A DNA stretch of 64,000 bases, taken from the NCBI GenBank assembly GCA_016283775.1, contig JAEENL010000141.1, forward strand, positions 1 to 64,000. Reading direction: 5' to 3'. Positions 54,810 to 64,000 of this stretch are shown in pieces. The position numbers and the translations under genes were made by a program. Position 1 is the stretch's first letter; each line of letters begins with the position of its first letter. The stretch comes from Lachnospiraceae bacterium (GTDB taxonomy: Bacteria; Bacillota; Clostridia; Lachnospirales; Lachnospiraceae). The notes under the pieces were generated by a model. That model was not told the DNA's origin, ran no database searches, and saw only the letters and a list, made by a program, of their open reading frames with translations.

Positions 54810-57308
54810 ATGGCGCCATTTACAAAGCGAGAAAAGAATATGTTTACACCAATACTGTCAATAAGCATCCTTGTTTCAAACAGAATAGATACCGTGAAAA
54901 AGACCATGGAATCGGTAAAGCGCATCATGGACAGAGTGCCGTCGGAACTCATTGTGGTAGACACCGTCGGTGAAGAAAAGACCGACGGCTCGCTTTTCGT
55001 CGCAAAGGAATATGCCACAAAGATCGTGCACTTTGACTGGATAAATGATTTTGCGGCAGCGAGGAATGCAGGGCTCAAAGAGGCCTCCGGTGAGTGGTTC
55101 ATGTTCCTCGACGATGACGAGGAGTTTAAGGACATCGAAGATATCGTGTCCTTTTTTGAGGCCGGCGAATATAAAAAGTATAACAGTGCGACATATAAAT
55201 TGCATGACTATACCGACGATCAGGGACACTATATCGTGGCGGATATGCAACGCATGGTGAAACGCCTTCCCGAGACGGCTTTCAAAGGCAGGATTCATGA
55301 ATATATCTCTCCTATGAGACTGCCGGTCAAAGAACTCCAAAGTTTTGCTGAACATCACGGGTATGTTTTTAAAACCCATGAAGATCAGGTAAAGAAATTT
55401 GAACGGAATTTCCCGCTCATAGAAGGGGAATTGAAAGAGGATCCTTGGAACGTCAGGATACGTCTGCATTTTATCCAGGCATGCATGTCGCTTCCCGAAT
55501 ATGTCGACCGGGCAGACAGGGCTTGTGTGGAAACAATCGACGCGGATACGGACAAGATATCAATGGAGTCCGTACGTACATCCTATTACCAGTGGATCCT
55601 GTGTGCGTATGTCAGGATCGCAACTCAAGGCGAGGATGACGAAGAGATACTCCGCCGGATCGATAAAGTGCGGTCTACTATTTATTTAAGCGAGCTTTCA
55701 AAACTGGCGCTTGCCATAATGGAGATCAAGGTCGCTACGCGCGCTGAAATTCTTGGGAGGATTGAAAATGACCTTGCCGAGATAGAGAAAAACTACACAT
55801 TTTTAAAAAACGACAAAGAGGCATTGTTTTTCCAAAAGTCGCTGGATCAGGACCTGTTTATGAATGACGGTAACGTTCTGATGGCTTTGAGGTATGGTAT
55901 TTCGACCCTGAGAAAAGCCGGATTTGAAAGAGGCTCTCAAAGAGAAAACATATTTCGGAATGCTTTCGGATTTTACAGAAATGTCCAGAACAAGCCCGTT
56001 CTTTCTGTACAGGTTCTGGTTTCCAAGGATCGTGAAAGCGTGGAAAGGTGTTTTAAGTCGATAGTACCGCTCAAAGAGATGACAGACTGCGAGATAGTTG
56101 CGGTTGATACTCTTGGGGCAAAAAGACAAGGGGGGTTGCCTGAGACAGTAAAAAAATATGCCGACCGCATCGTTGATCATGATTGGACATGCGATTTTTC
56201 CGCGGCAAGGAATGCCGGACTTAAGGAGGTGAACGCAGAGTGGTTCATGTACATCGACGATGATGAGGAAATGGATGATGTTAAGGAAACCGCAGAGTTC
56301 TTTAGCAGCGCTGAATATATAGACTACAACAGTGCAGCGTATACGGTCAGAAATTATATGGACAAGGGTGGCACAGCGTTTACGGATGCGGTCCTCCCCC
56401 GCATGGTAAGGGTGTCTGAAGAAACAAGGTTTGAAAATGTGATAGATGAGGAGTTGCATCCTTTCAGTCCGCCGTGCAAATACTTTAAGACGATCATCAA
56501 GCACTATGGCTATATTTTTGAAAAAGAGGAAGAACGGCAAAATCATGCATCCCGAAAACAGGCATACCTGGAGCGCGCAGTAAAAGAACACCCGGAGTCC
56601 CTTGAGGTCAGGGCACAGTATGCGGATGATGTGGCAAGACATGATGCGGAAAAAGGGATATGTCTTGTAAGGGACATTATTTCGGAATTTGAGAGGGATA
56701 AAGAAAATCCGTGGTACCAGCTGATGATATCGGTCCTTTTCAGGCTGCACGAGTCTGTCGGAACTCCGGTTTCGTCCGTTATCGAGGAATACAGGTCGTT
56801 AAGGCAGAGCGGTGTATGCGGAGAATATGCAGGATGCGCCGCAGCCTCTGAAGTGACGAGAATATGCCTTTTGCAGGATTTTCAAGGCGGGGCAGGTGAA
56901 TTTGCCACTGACTATTTTGCCGGATATGAAAAGATCAAATCGGATCCGGAAAAGTACTCCGCCGAACTTAAAGGAGATCTTAAGACCTTTACAGAAGACG
57001 ATGTTCACAATGAAATGCTGTACTTTGGAACTGCAGCATTTCTTACCGTAAATGATGTGGAACGCGCGTGGAAGAGCTTGACAGAAATGCCGTGGGAAGA
57101 TCCCGGTTTTAAGCAGGGAGCGGATTCCCTGGGGCTTCTTTTCTATACAAACAGCAGGGATGAGCGATGTGAATATCTGTTTGGTGCTGTCAGAAACATA
57201 ATGCGTAATCCCGCGATCAAACCGGCGTTTACAGCACTGCTGCAAAGCAATCCTGCAGCAAAAGCGGCTGTTGACAGGTGCCTGGAAGCCATGGCAGGGA
57301 AACGATGA
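54810..57308 (+). CDS. Double-domain GT2 glycosyltransferase
   Basis: Two GT2-like blocks: NDFAAARNAGLKEASGEWFMFLDDDEEF and CDFSAARNAGLKEVNAEWFMYIDDDEEM, about 400 aa apart. Confidence 0.85.
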   Translation: MAPFTKREKNMFTPILSISILVSNRIDTVKKTMESVKRIMDRVPSELIVVDTVGEEKTDGSLFVAKEYATKIVHFDWINDFAAARNAGLKEASGEWFMFLDDDEEFKDIEDIVSFFEAGEYKKYNSATYKLHDYTDDQGHYIVADMQRMVKRLPETAFKGRIHEYISPMRLPVKELQSFAEHHGYVFKTHEDQVKKFERNFPLIEGELKEDPWNVRIRLHFIQACMSLPEYVDRADRACVETIDADTDKISMESVRTSYYQWILCAYVRIATQGEDDEEILRRIDKVRSTIYLSELSKLALAIMEIKVATRAEILGRIENDLAEIEKNYTFLKNDKEALFFQKSLDQDLFMNDGNVLMALRYGISTLRKAGFERGSQRENIFRNAFGFYRNVQNKPVLSVQVLVSKDRESVERCFKSIVPLKEMTDCEIVAVDTLGAKRQGGLPETVKKYADRIVDHDWTCDFSAARNAGLKEVNAEWFMYIDDDEEMDDVKETAEFFSSAEYIDYNSAAYTVRNYMDKGGTAFTDAVLPRMVRVSEETRFENVIDEELHPFSPPCKYFKTIIKHYGYIFEKEEERQNHASRKQAYLERAVKEHPESLEVRAQYADDVARHDAEKGICLVRDIISEFERDKENPWYQLMISVLFRLHESVGTPVSSVIEEYRSLRQSGVCGEYAGCAAASEVTRICLLQDFQGGAGEFATDYFAGYEKIKSDPEKYSAELKGDLKTFTEDDVHNEMLYFGTAAFLTVNDVERAWKSLTEMPWEDPGFKQGADSLGLLFYTNSRDERCEYLFGAVRNIMRNPAIKPAFTALLQSNPAAKAAVDRCLEAMAGKR

Positions 57309-57387
57309 TTCATTCGGAGTGTTGATGTTTATATAGATTGTTTATAAAATCACCTGTTAAATTTATAGATTGTTAATGGAAAAAGGC

Positions 57388-57414
57388 TAAAGTCTGGTGT
57401 ATAATTTCCGATAT
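57388..57414 (+). promoter_or_regulatory. Sigma-28 (SigD) promoter of flagellin 1
   Basis: TAAA-N15-TCCGATAT. Confidence 0.85.
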
Positions 57415-57459
57415 AAAAGGTACAAGGGCAGTGCCCCCAAAATTTTTTAGGTAATTATT

Positions 57460-57563
57460 CCGAATGAAGCCTAGGTCGTTCGGATAGTTATAAAAACAAC
57501 AACAAATTAACAAACGTGGCTCCGAAAGGATTCGGGGCGCTCAAGGATCCAGAGTGGACCTTG
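57460..57563 (+). other. Multi-hairpin 5' leader of flagellin 1
   Basis: CCGAATGA...TCGTTCGG (57460-57483), GCTCCGAA-AGGA-TTCGGGGC (57519-57538), CAAGG-A-TCCA-GAG-TGGA-CCTTG (57542-57563), then SD AAGGAGGT. Confidence 0.55.
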
Positions 57564-57588
57564 TACACATACCAAGGAGGTAAAAATT

Positions 57589-59214
57589 ATGGCAATGATC
57601 GTTCAACACAACTTAAAGGCAATGAATACCAACAGACAGCTTGGTATTTCGACAAACGCTCTTTCCAAATCAACCGAGAAGCTTTCATCCGGTTACAGAA
57701 TCAACAGGGCAGCAGATGACGCAGCAGGTTTGGCAATATCTGAAAAGATGAGAAGCCAGATCAGAGGCCTCAATCAGGCATCTTCGAACTCTCAGGATGG
57801 TATCTCCATGATCCAGACTGCTGAGGGTGCTCTTCAGGAATCCCACAGCATTTTACAGAGAATGAGAGAACTTGCTGTTCAGGCAGCAAACGGAACTGAG
57901 ACTGACGAAGACCGTCAGAACCTTCAGGATGAGATCACACAGCTTCAGTCTGAACTTGATCGTATCTCTACAGATACAGAGTTCAATACCATGAAGCTCC
58001 TTGACGGATCTCTTGATGGTAGTGGCGCTGTTAGCAGTGCTGGTCCTAAGTTTGGCGTTTACGATGCTAAGTTGCAGGGCTTTGTAACATCTGATACTGT
58101 AGGTGTTAGTATAACAACTAATACCACCGCAACAGAGGGTGGCGAGTCTGCGATTTGGAGCAATGATGGAAAAACTCTTACCATCAATCTCCATAACAAC
58201 ACAACCTATACCGAAGCTGAATTAGATAAGCTCATTAAGGAAGCTAAACAGGAAGATAGTACTGCTGCCAATAGGCCTGCACAGATTGAACTTAATCTTA
58301 ACAACGGTACCTATACAGCTACTGCAGCAAACGCTGCTAGCGGAGCTACTACTGCAACAGGTGTTAAAGCTAAGATTGAAAATGAGACACTTACTGCTGC
58401 AGCTGCAGGTAAGTTTATCGGCGCTAACAAGATTTCCATCACGGCAAATAAGTATGGTGCGGATAACAATATTACCATTAAGATCTTCTTCGATAAAGAA
58501 GAAGGAGACGAGAAGTTCGAATTAAAGACAGCTGCTACTTATGCTACAACGGGTGCGCTTTCTGATAAGGGACAGTATGAACTTCATCTTGCAACAGGTG
58601 TAGAGTACACCGCTGGTGATATTGAAAAGCTTTTCGCTACTCAGGGATTTTCGGCAAGCGTTACTCTTTCCGGACCTAATCCTGATGAGCCCAATACTCT
58701 GTTCGTTACACAGAAAGAGGCTACAGGTCAGGCAATCACATTAGCAAACGGTGCCGGTCTTGGCGATACTGATGCTTATCTTGGACAGAAGAACTATGAT
58801 GTTCAGTCCGGTGGTGAAGGTGTTACCCTTCAGGTTGGCGCTAACTATGGTCAGACGATATCTTTTGGTATCGGCGATATGGGTGCTAAGTCTCTCGGCG
58901 TTGATGGAACAAAGGTTAACGTTGCAACTCAGACCGGAGCTCAGAATGCACTTGACAAGATTGATGGAGCTATTTCGACAGTTTCGAAGCAGCGTTCACT
59001 TCTCGGTGCTATTCAGAACAGACTTGAGCATACGATAGCTAACTTGGATAACACAGCTGAGAACTTACAGTCTGCTGAGTCTGCTATCCGTGACGTTGAT
59101 ATGGCTGATGAGATGGTTCAGTATTCTAAGAATAACATCATCCAGCAGGCAGCTACATCGATGCTCGCTCAGGCTAACCAGTCGAACCAGGGCGTTCTGT
59201 CACTTTTAGGCTAA
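57589..59214 (+). CDS. Flagellin 1
   Basis: [60 protein letters not shown]-terminal [36 protein letters not shown]. Confidence 0.97.
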   Translation: MAMIVQHNLKAMNTNRQLGISTNALSKSTEKLSSGYRINRAADDAAGLAISEKMRSQIRGLNQASSNSQDGISMIQTAEGALQESHSILQRMRELAVQAANGTETDEDRQNLQDEITQLQSELDRISTDTEFNTMKLLDGSLDGSGAVSSAGPKFGVYDAKLQGFVTSDTVGVSITTNTTATEGGESAIWSNDGKTLTINLHNNTTYTEAELDKLIKEAKQEDSTAANRPAQIELNLNNGTYTATAANAASGATTATGVKAKIENETLTAAAAGKFIGANKISITANKYGADNNITIKIFFDKEEGDEKFELKTAATYATTGALSDKGQYELHLATGVEYTAGDIEKLFATQGFSASVTLSGPNPDEPNTLFVTQKEATGQAITLANGAGLGDTDAYLGQKNYDVQSGGEGVTLQVGANYGQTISFGIGDMGAKSLGVDGTKVNVATQTGAQNALDKIDGAISTVSKQRSLLGAIQNRLEHTIANLDNTAENLQSAESAIRDVDMADEMVQYSKNNIIQQAATSMLAQANQSNQGVLSLLG

Positions 59215-59287
59215 TCCATAATTTCATGAAAAATTTGGTGGTGCTTTGATGAACTAGGCTTAAGTCAGGTATGAACCAAATAACGGC

Positions 59288-59315
59288 GGGGTGCACGAAA
59301 GTGCACCCCGTTTTG
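59288..59315 (+). terminator. Terminator after flagellin 1
   Basis: GGGGTGCAC-GAAA-GTGCACCCC followed by GTTTTGTGTT. Confidence 0.88.
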
Positions 59316-59340
59316 TGTTAGTATTATCTTGAGAGATCTT

Positions 59341-61017
59341 TTATATCTGAATATTTACGTCAAGTATGTCGGCAAGTTGCATCGTAAGGGATTTTCTCTC
59401 GTAATTTGAGATGACATTTATGTCCGGTGGCGCAGGAATTTCGCGATGCTCCCATTTTTCATATTCTTTTAGAATAAAATCTTTAATCCCTGAGATGTCG
59501 CCGAAACTTAAGGTTTTGCCACTCCCGGTTTTTTGTATGATATCTGCTGCATCACCGTCTTTTGGAGCCAATGAAAGAATGGGACGACCGGATCTTAAAT
59601 AATCAAAAAGTTTTCCGGGAATCCATGATTTGTTTATTTGATCGTTGCCGGTGATCATCAAAAGAATGTCTGAATTCACATTATTTCTGAGAGTTTCCTT
59701 ATGTGCAAGATATCCTTTGAACTCGAATATATCATCAAATCCACAACTGGTAATGAGATCCTCATTCTTCTTGTCGACGGAACCTATCACCTGAAGCCGA
59801 ACATTGCTTCGGTCGACCAAACCATCACTAAATAATTGGGATAACGCTTGAGTGATTGGCTCGAGAGTTTGCGAAGCTGCATACAATATTCCACTGAAAG
59901 TGATCGTGAATTTTTCGCCTCTGTCGGATGGAAAAGGGATATCTTTATAATCATCTTCGTCGTATCCGTTTGTTATGACAGATATCTTATTTTGCGGAAC
60001 TCCAAGGCGCGCAATATAGTCATTACATGCACTTGGGGCTACACAAATGTTATGATCCGCAAGCTTCAGAAGGTTCGTTTCCAACTTTAAAAGAAGCTTA
60101 TACATGATGTTGGCTTTGGAGTTTCCGACCAGAGGGTTGCCTGTCCATTGATCACGATAGTCGGCAATCCACGAAATTCCGTATTTCCTTTTCAGATACG
60201 CTCCGATAATGTGGGCACTGTAAGGTCCTGAAGTAGTAAACACAGCATCATAATCGGTGATGTCAAGGCTGTTTTCAATATATTGCGCCGCATCGTAACT
60301 CCATGGAAGACAACTGTCGGGAAAAGTCAGCAAGTCTTTTATTCCGTTATTTGATCTTAATACTTTCTCTACTAATGAAAGGGCCTCACGATCTGTACAT
60401 AATAATTCGCGTATGAATTCAAAAACATTGTTGACACGCTTGGCATCAAATTCTACTCTGTCGCCTTGACAAAGAGTGTCCGGAAGCCGATGGACAATGG
60501 TACTATCAGGAATCTCTAGGGTTAGGCTTTGGTCGGCAAAGTTCCATCCTTTGGGCGGGTTTTTTGCCGAGATTACCTCAACGTCCCAACCGTATAAAGG
60601 CAGATATTTCGCAAATTTCAGTGACCTGTAAACGCCGGATCCTCCAAGCGGTGGGAAATAATATGCTATCATTAGAACCGTATGAGGGGTGGGAATATCA
60701 GAGCGTACACTTTCTTCGGCATAAGAAAGGTTTTGGTTTAAAGCCTTTTCTAAATCTGAGGGATTATGTTCGCTAATGTTCACAGAAGATGTGTAAAGGA
60801 GCTCGCAGTAATCCTCCAAAAGTTTAATAGTTTTATCGATATTAGATTCCGTTTCATCGATGATGTTTCCAATCTGTATAGCGGTATCCTGACAATCGCA
60901 TATAAGAGAAAAAGCGGCATCTAACGATTGATCTTCTAAAAGGGCAGATAGTCTCTTATGAGCTTCGTATAAAGTCTTGATGATCTCGATTATCTGCTTT
61001 TTGACCTGTTTTTTCAT
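59341..61017 (-). CDS. GT4-like glycosyltransferase with helical N-terminal extension, between two flagellin genes
   Basis: MIAYYFPPLGGSGVYRSLKFAKYLPLYGWDVEVIS; WIADYRDQWTGNPLVG; SVITNGYDEDDYKD; WIPGKLFDYLRSGRPIL. Confidence 0.88.
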   Translation of the reverse strand: MKKQVKKQIIEIIKTLYEAHKRLSALLEDQSLDAAFSLICDCQDTAIQIGNIIDETESNIDKTIKLLEDYCELLYTSSVNISEHNPSDLEKALNQNLSYAEESVRSDIPTPHTVLMIAYYFPPLGGSGVYRSLKFAKYLPLYGWDVEVISAKNPPKGWNFADQSLTLEIPDSTIVHRLPDTLCQGDRVEFDAKRVNNVFEFIRELLCTDREALSLVEKVLRSNNGIKDLLTFPDSCLPWSYDAAQYIENSLDITDYDAVFTTSGPYSAHIIGAYLKRKYGISWIADYRDQWTGNPLVGNSKANIMYKLLLKLETNLLKLADHNICVAPSACNDYIARLGVPQNKISVITNGYDEDDYKDIPFPSDRGEKFTITFSGILYAASQTLEPITQALSQLFSDGLVDRSNVRLQVIGSVDKKNEDLITSCGFDDIFEFKGYLAHKETLRNNVNSDILLMITGNDQINKSWIPGKLFDYLRSGRPILSLAPKDGDAADIIQKTGSGKTLSFGDISGIKDFILKEYEKWEHREIPAPPDINVISNYERKSLTMQLADILDVNIQI

Positions 61018-61255
61018 GTGACCTCCTAAAGGTGATTATCTGGGATAGATGCTCCTTTGTGACGGGAATTTACCATATGGATAATTTTACCATTATGATA
61101 GCAGTGTAGCAATAGACTCCGGCGGTTTTTGTGTAGAAATCATGAACTCCGATACAGTAATGCTCATGATCAAAAACCTCCCCATATCGGCATTTCCTTT
61201 CAAAAACTTAATAGTCTATCGAAAAAGAAATATTTTTATTTTTTGTACAATGGGC

Positions 61256-61282
61256 TAAATTCTGATTATTCTTCGCCGATAA
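61256..61282 (+). promoter_or_regulatory. Consensus sigma-28 (SigD) promoter of flagellin 2
   Basis: TAAA-N15-GCCGATAA, exact consensus. Confidence 0.9.
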
Positions 61283-61372
61283 ATAAGGTAGCAAGGATAA
61301 GCCGATGGACGTTTCGTTTTTGGAAAGAGCGTAACGACAAAGGATGGATCACCGACAGGGAGGTAAATATTT

Positions 61373-63001
61373 ATGGCAATGATAGTTCAGCACAACATCG
61401 CATCGATCAACACTAACAGACAGTTAGGAATCTCTACAACCAATCTTTCTAAGAACACAGAAAAACTTTCATCCGGTTACAGAATCAACCGCGCAGCCGA
61501 TGACGCCGCCGGCCTCGCTATTTCAGAAAAGATGAGAAGCCAGATCAGAGGTCTTGGCCGTGCCTCTGACAATGCAAGCGACGGTATTTCAATGATACAG
61601 ACAGCTGAAGGCGCGCTCAACGAGTCTCACTCCATCTTACAGAGAATGAGAGAGCTCGCAGTACAGGCAGCCAACGGTACTGAGACAGACTCTGACAGAA
61701 GCAACCTTCAGGATGAGATCGAGCAGCTCCAGGAAGAGCTCGACAGAATCTCCACCGATACAGAATTCAACACAATGCCTCTTCTTGACGGATCACTTTC
61801 AGCAGCTTCCGGTAATGTTAGTTCTGCAGGTCCCAAGTTCGGTATCTACGACACAAAATTAAAGGGATTTGTTACAGCAAGTGTTGAAAATGTTGGATTT
61901 TTAACGAATACATCTGCAGTTGCCGGATCGGAATCCGCTATATGGGATAATGCCGGAAAGATATTAACTCTTAATCTTGCAGATAACACTACATATACAC
62001 AGACACAGATAGACAATCTTATTAAGAATGCCAAGCAGGAAGATTCGTCAGCGACCAATGAGCCCGCTGATATTACCGTTCATCTTACATTTGGCTCTTA
62101 CACAGCGACCGCAAGTAATCTTACACCCGGAACAACAGTTACAGAAAAGGGCGTTAAAGCTGCAGTTGCAGCCACTACGATTACATCAAGTGGATATGTC
62201 GGAGCTAATGAGATAGCATTTACCGCGAAGAAATATGGCGCGGATATGAACTTATCAATATCCATAGCATTTGACGCCAAAGAGGGACAGGAAGAATTCG
62301 AGCAGACTGTTGCTCCGGTATATGATTCTGATGGAAAGATCACTACTGGTTCAGAAGGCAGTTGGACACTTCACCTTCGCTCAGGAAAAGAATATACCGA
62401 AGCAGATCTTGAGTCGATAATTGCTAAGGCCGGTGTTCCGCTTGAAGTAGAATTGTCCGGAGACGACCCTGATGAACCCAATACATTGTTTGTTACCACA
62501 AACTTTACAGTGGCACTCAATAGAATGACTGGCGGCGCGGGTTTAGGCGATGATGACGCATATCTCGGACAGCCCAATTACAGCGTAGCTTCCGGTGGTG
62601 GCGGAGTTATCCTTCAGGTTGGTGCTAACGAAGGCCAGACAATGAGCTTCTCCATTGACGATATGTCGGCACAGGCTCTTGGCGTAAACGCAGGAAACGT
62701 GGATCTTTCCACACAGTCCGGCGCATCAAAATCCATCGGCAACATCGACGAAGCTATCGGAAAAGTTTCCAAGCAGAGAGCCCTTCTCGGTGCCGTTCAG
62801 AACAGACTTGAGCACACCATTGCAAACCTTGACAACACCGCTGAGAACATGCAGGCAGCCGAGTCCACCATCCGTGACGTAGATATGGCCGAGGAGATGG
62901 TTCAATACTCCAAGAACAACATCCTCCAGCAGGCAGGTCAGTCCATGCTCGCTCAGGCAAACCAGTCCACACAGGGCGTTCTTTCGCTCCTTCAGGGCTG
63001 A
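61373..63001 (+). CDS. Flagellin 2
   Basis: [66 protein letters not shown]-terminal [36 protein letters not shown]. Confidence 0.97.
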   Translation: MAMIVQHNIASINTNRQLGISTTNLSKNTEKLSSGYRINRAADDAAGLAISEKMRSQIRGLGRASDNASDGISMIQTAEGALNESHSILQRMRELAVQAANGTETDSDRSNLQDEIEQLQEELDRISTDTEFNTMPLLDGSLSAASGNVSSAGPKFGIYDTKLKGFVTASVENVGFLTNTSAVAGSESAIWDNAGKILTLNLADNTTYTQTQIDNLIKNAKQEDSSATNEPADITVHLTFGSYTATASNLTPGTTVTEKGVKAAVAATTITSSGYVGANEIAFTAKKYGADMNLSISIAFDAKEGQEEFEQTVAPVYDSDGKITTGSEGSWTLHLRSGKEYTEADLESIIAKAGVPLEVELSGDDPDEPNTLFVTTNFTVALNRMTGGAGLGDDDAYLGQPNYSVASGGGGVILQVGANEGQTMSFSIDDMSAQALGVNAGNVDLSTQSGASKSIGNIDEAIGKVSKQRALLGAVQNRLEHTIANLDNTAENMQAAESTIRDVDMAEEMVQYSKNNILQQAGQSMLAQANQSTQGVLSLLQG

Positions 63002-63042
63002 TAAACAACCATTTGGTAAACCTTCTCCTTATAAAAAATATG

Positions 63043-63065
63043 GCGCCTCACATAAAGTGGGGCGC
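63043..63065. terminator. Terminator after flagellin 2
   Basis: GCGCCTCAC-ATAAA-GTGGGGCGC followed by TGTTTTAG. Confidence 0.75.
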
Positions 63066-63077
63066 TGTTTTAGTGTC

Positions 63078-63383
63078 CTAAATATAATCGAAAATTCCTT
63101 GTATTGCGTCTGTTATCTCGATTATATCTTGCATATGTATTCTTCCGGTTATCGAATAATCGCGGGTGTTTAGATCAAGTAAAGCCGATTTTTCGCATTG
63201 GACAAATCCATTGTTTTTGTTTGCTTCAACGCGTATGTGCAATGGGCTGGCATGGTTTTCTTTAAAAATAGGACATCCTACAATTTCGCCTGACATATTA
63301 AAATAGTCTTTGCTTACGACAAGAACAGGAAGGTTGAAGTTTTCCAGTTTTAAGATATCGCCCTGATGAGGGATTTCTTTCAT
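63078..63383 (-). CDS. MazF/PemK-like toxin
   Basis: MKEIPHQGDILKLENF...VVSKDYFNMSGEIVGCPIFKENH...VQCEKSALLDLNTRDYSITGRI; ATGA overlap with upstream antitoxin. Confidence 0.85.
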   Translation of the reverse strand: MKEIPHQGDILKLENFNLPVLVVSKDYFNMSGEIVGCPIFKENHASPLHIRVEANKNNGFVQCEKSALLDLNTRDYSITGRIHMQDIIEITDAIQGIFDYI

Positions 63384-63625
63384 TCCCAGACCTCTCTTCC
63401 TTTGCGTTCTCCCCAATCAAATTCGCCATCGAGATCTAATTTATTTCCATAGGCAGCGGCGCGTTCTTCCAATGTTTTATGTCTGAATGGCTTCACTAGG
63501 GTTATTATTCCCTTGTCGACGATTATATCTAGGGTATCGTTTACTGAAAAAGAAGCTGCTTTAAGCGCTTCTTTTGGTATTCGGATTCCTTGGCTATTTC
63601 CCCATGCCTTTACCTGTGCTTGCAT
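63380..63625 (-). CDS. MazE/AbrB-type antitoxin
   Basis: MQAQVKAWGNSQGIRIPKEALKAASFSVNDTLDIIVDKGIITLVK; SD GGGGGAG before ATG 63625. Confidence 0.87.
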   Translation of the reverse strand: MQAQVKAWGNSQGIRIPKEALKAASFSVNDTLDIIVDKGIITLVKPFRHKTLEERAAAYGNKLDLDGEFDWGERKGREVWE

Positions 63626-63644
63626 AGTATCTCCCCCTTCGAGT

Positions 63645-63659
63645 ATATACATTGTATAT
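63645..63659. promoter_or_regulatory. Palindromic operator upstream of mazEF-like pair
   Basis: ATATACA-T-TGTATAT perfect palindrome 20 bp upstream of the antitoxin start. Confidence 0.65.
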
Positions 63660-63691
63660 CCTACGGGACTGTCTGGCAAGGAAAATAGTAT

Positions 63692-64000
63692 TTATAATGT
63701 CCAAGCATCTGAACGATTTGCCGAATATATTACCACTTCTTCGGAAAATCTATATTCTGTACGGTTTTTAAAAAACAGTTTAAAGGAATCGTCAAGTAAG
63801 TACTGGTTGTATGAAAAGCAAATGATCTTTCCGTTCGGGGAAGTAATCCGTGCGGCTTCGTATATTGAATTAACCGGATCGTCAAATGGAACGGTACCGT
63901 TGATGATCGTCAGATCGAAATATTCATCACGGAGCAATGTTTGCGAAAAGTCAGATGCAAGCATTTTTAAGCCGTCGGGTTGCTTTGCTACGGCTATTCT
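63692..64000 (-). CDS. SAM-dependent methyltransferase-like C-terminal fragment, truncated by window end
   Basis: Frame stays open to base 64000 (RIAVAKQPDGLKMLASDFSQTLLRDEYFDLTIINGTVPFDDPVNSIYEAARITSPNGKIICFSY). Confidence 0.55.
   Translation of the reverse strand, partial: RIAVAKQPDGLKMLASDFSQTLLRDEYFDLTIINGTVPFDDPVNSIYEAARITSPNGKIICFSYNQYLLDDSFKLFFKNRTEYRFSEEVVIYSANRSDAWTL

Noticed and set aside
55803-56750. 315-aa minus-strand ORF
   Set aside because: Antisense to the double GT2 gene; sequence looks like a random translation.
1-64000. Prophage, IS element or CRISPR-Cas locus
   Set aside because: No integrase, transposase, phage structural or cas genes were recognised anywhere in the ORF track.

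Overview
The 64-kb window is a chromosomal segment that looks like a motile, saccharolytic, anaerobic Firmicute of the Lachnospiraceae type. This is inferred from gene content and protein style, not from a database search. Core genes include surE, tldD/tldE, map, trmB, dacF-like, a delta'-subunit/PSP1/TrmN6/RsmI cluster and one tRNA-Lys(CTT). Carbohydrate-use genes include a NahK-like kinase, a GH94 phosphorylase with LacI regulator, GH42 plus a GPH transporter, and a GH53/GH13/MalFG-type ABC locus. A flagellin/glycosylation island and two toxin-antitoxin-like modules are also present. The most interesting system is a compact, overlapping operon at about 28.55-34.46 kb: structured leader with terminator, TM1266-type regulator, NitT/TauT-type ABC transporter, NifH-like reductase, and two divergent nitrogenase component-1-like subunits. 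No nifB/E/N is seen, so it looks like an uncharacterised nitrogenase-like reductase tied to substrate import. Within this operon an 81-bp in-frame palindromic insertion, flanked by 15-bp direct repeats, carries a hairpin motif that recurs about 5 kb away with a compensatory base-pair change. That suggests a structured RNA or mobile palindromic element. Other notable items are a LacI-sensor/GGDEF fusion, three 29-bp-spaced palindromic operators at an AAA ATPase promoter, a solute-binding protein with a duplicated C-terminal module, and a twin-operator HipA-like module.
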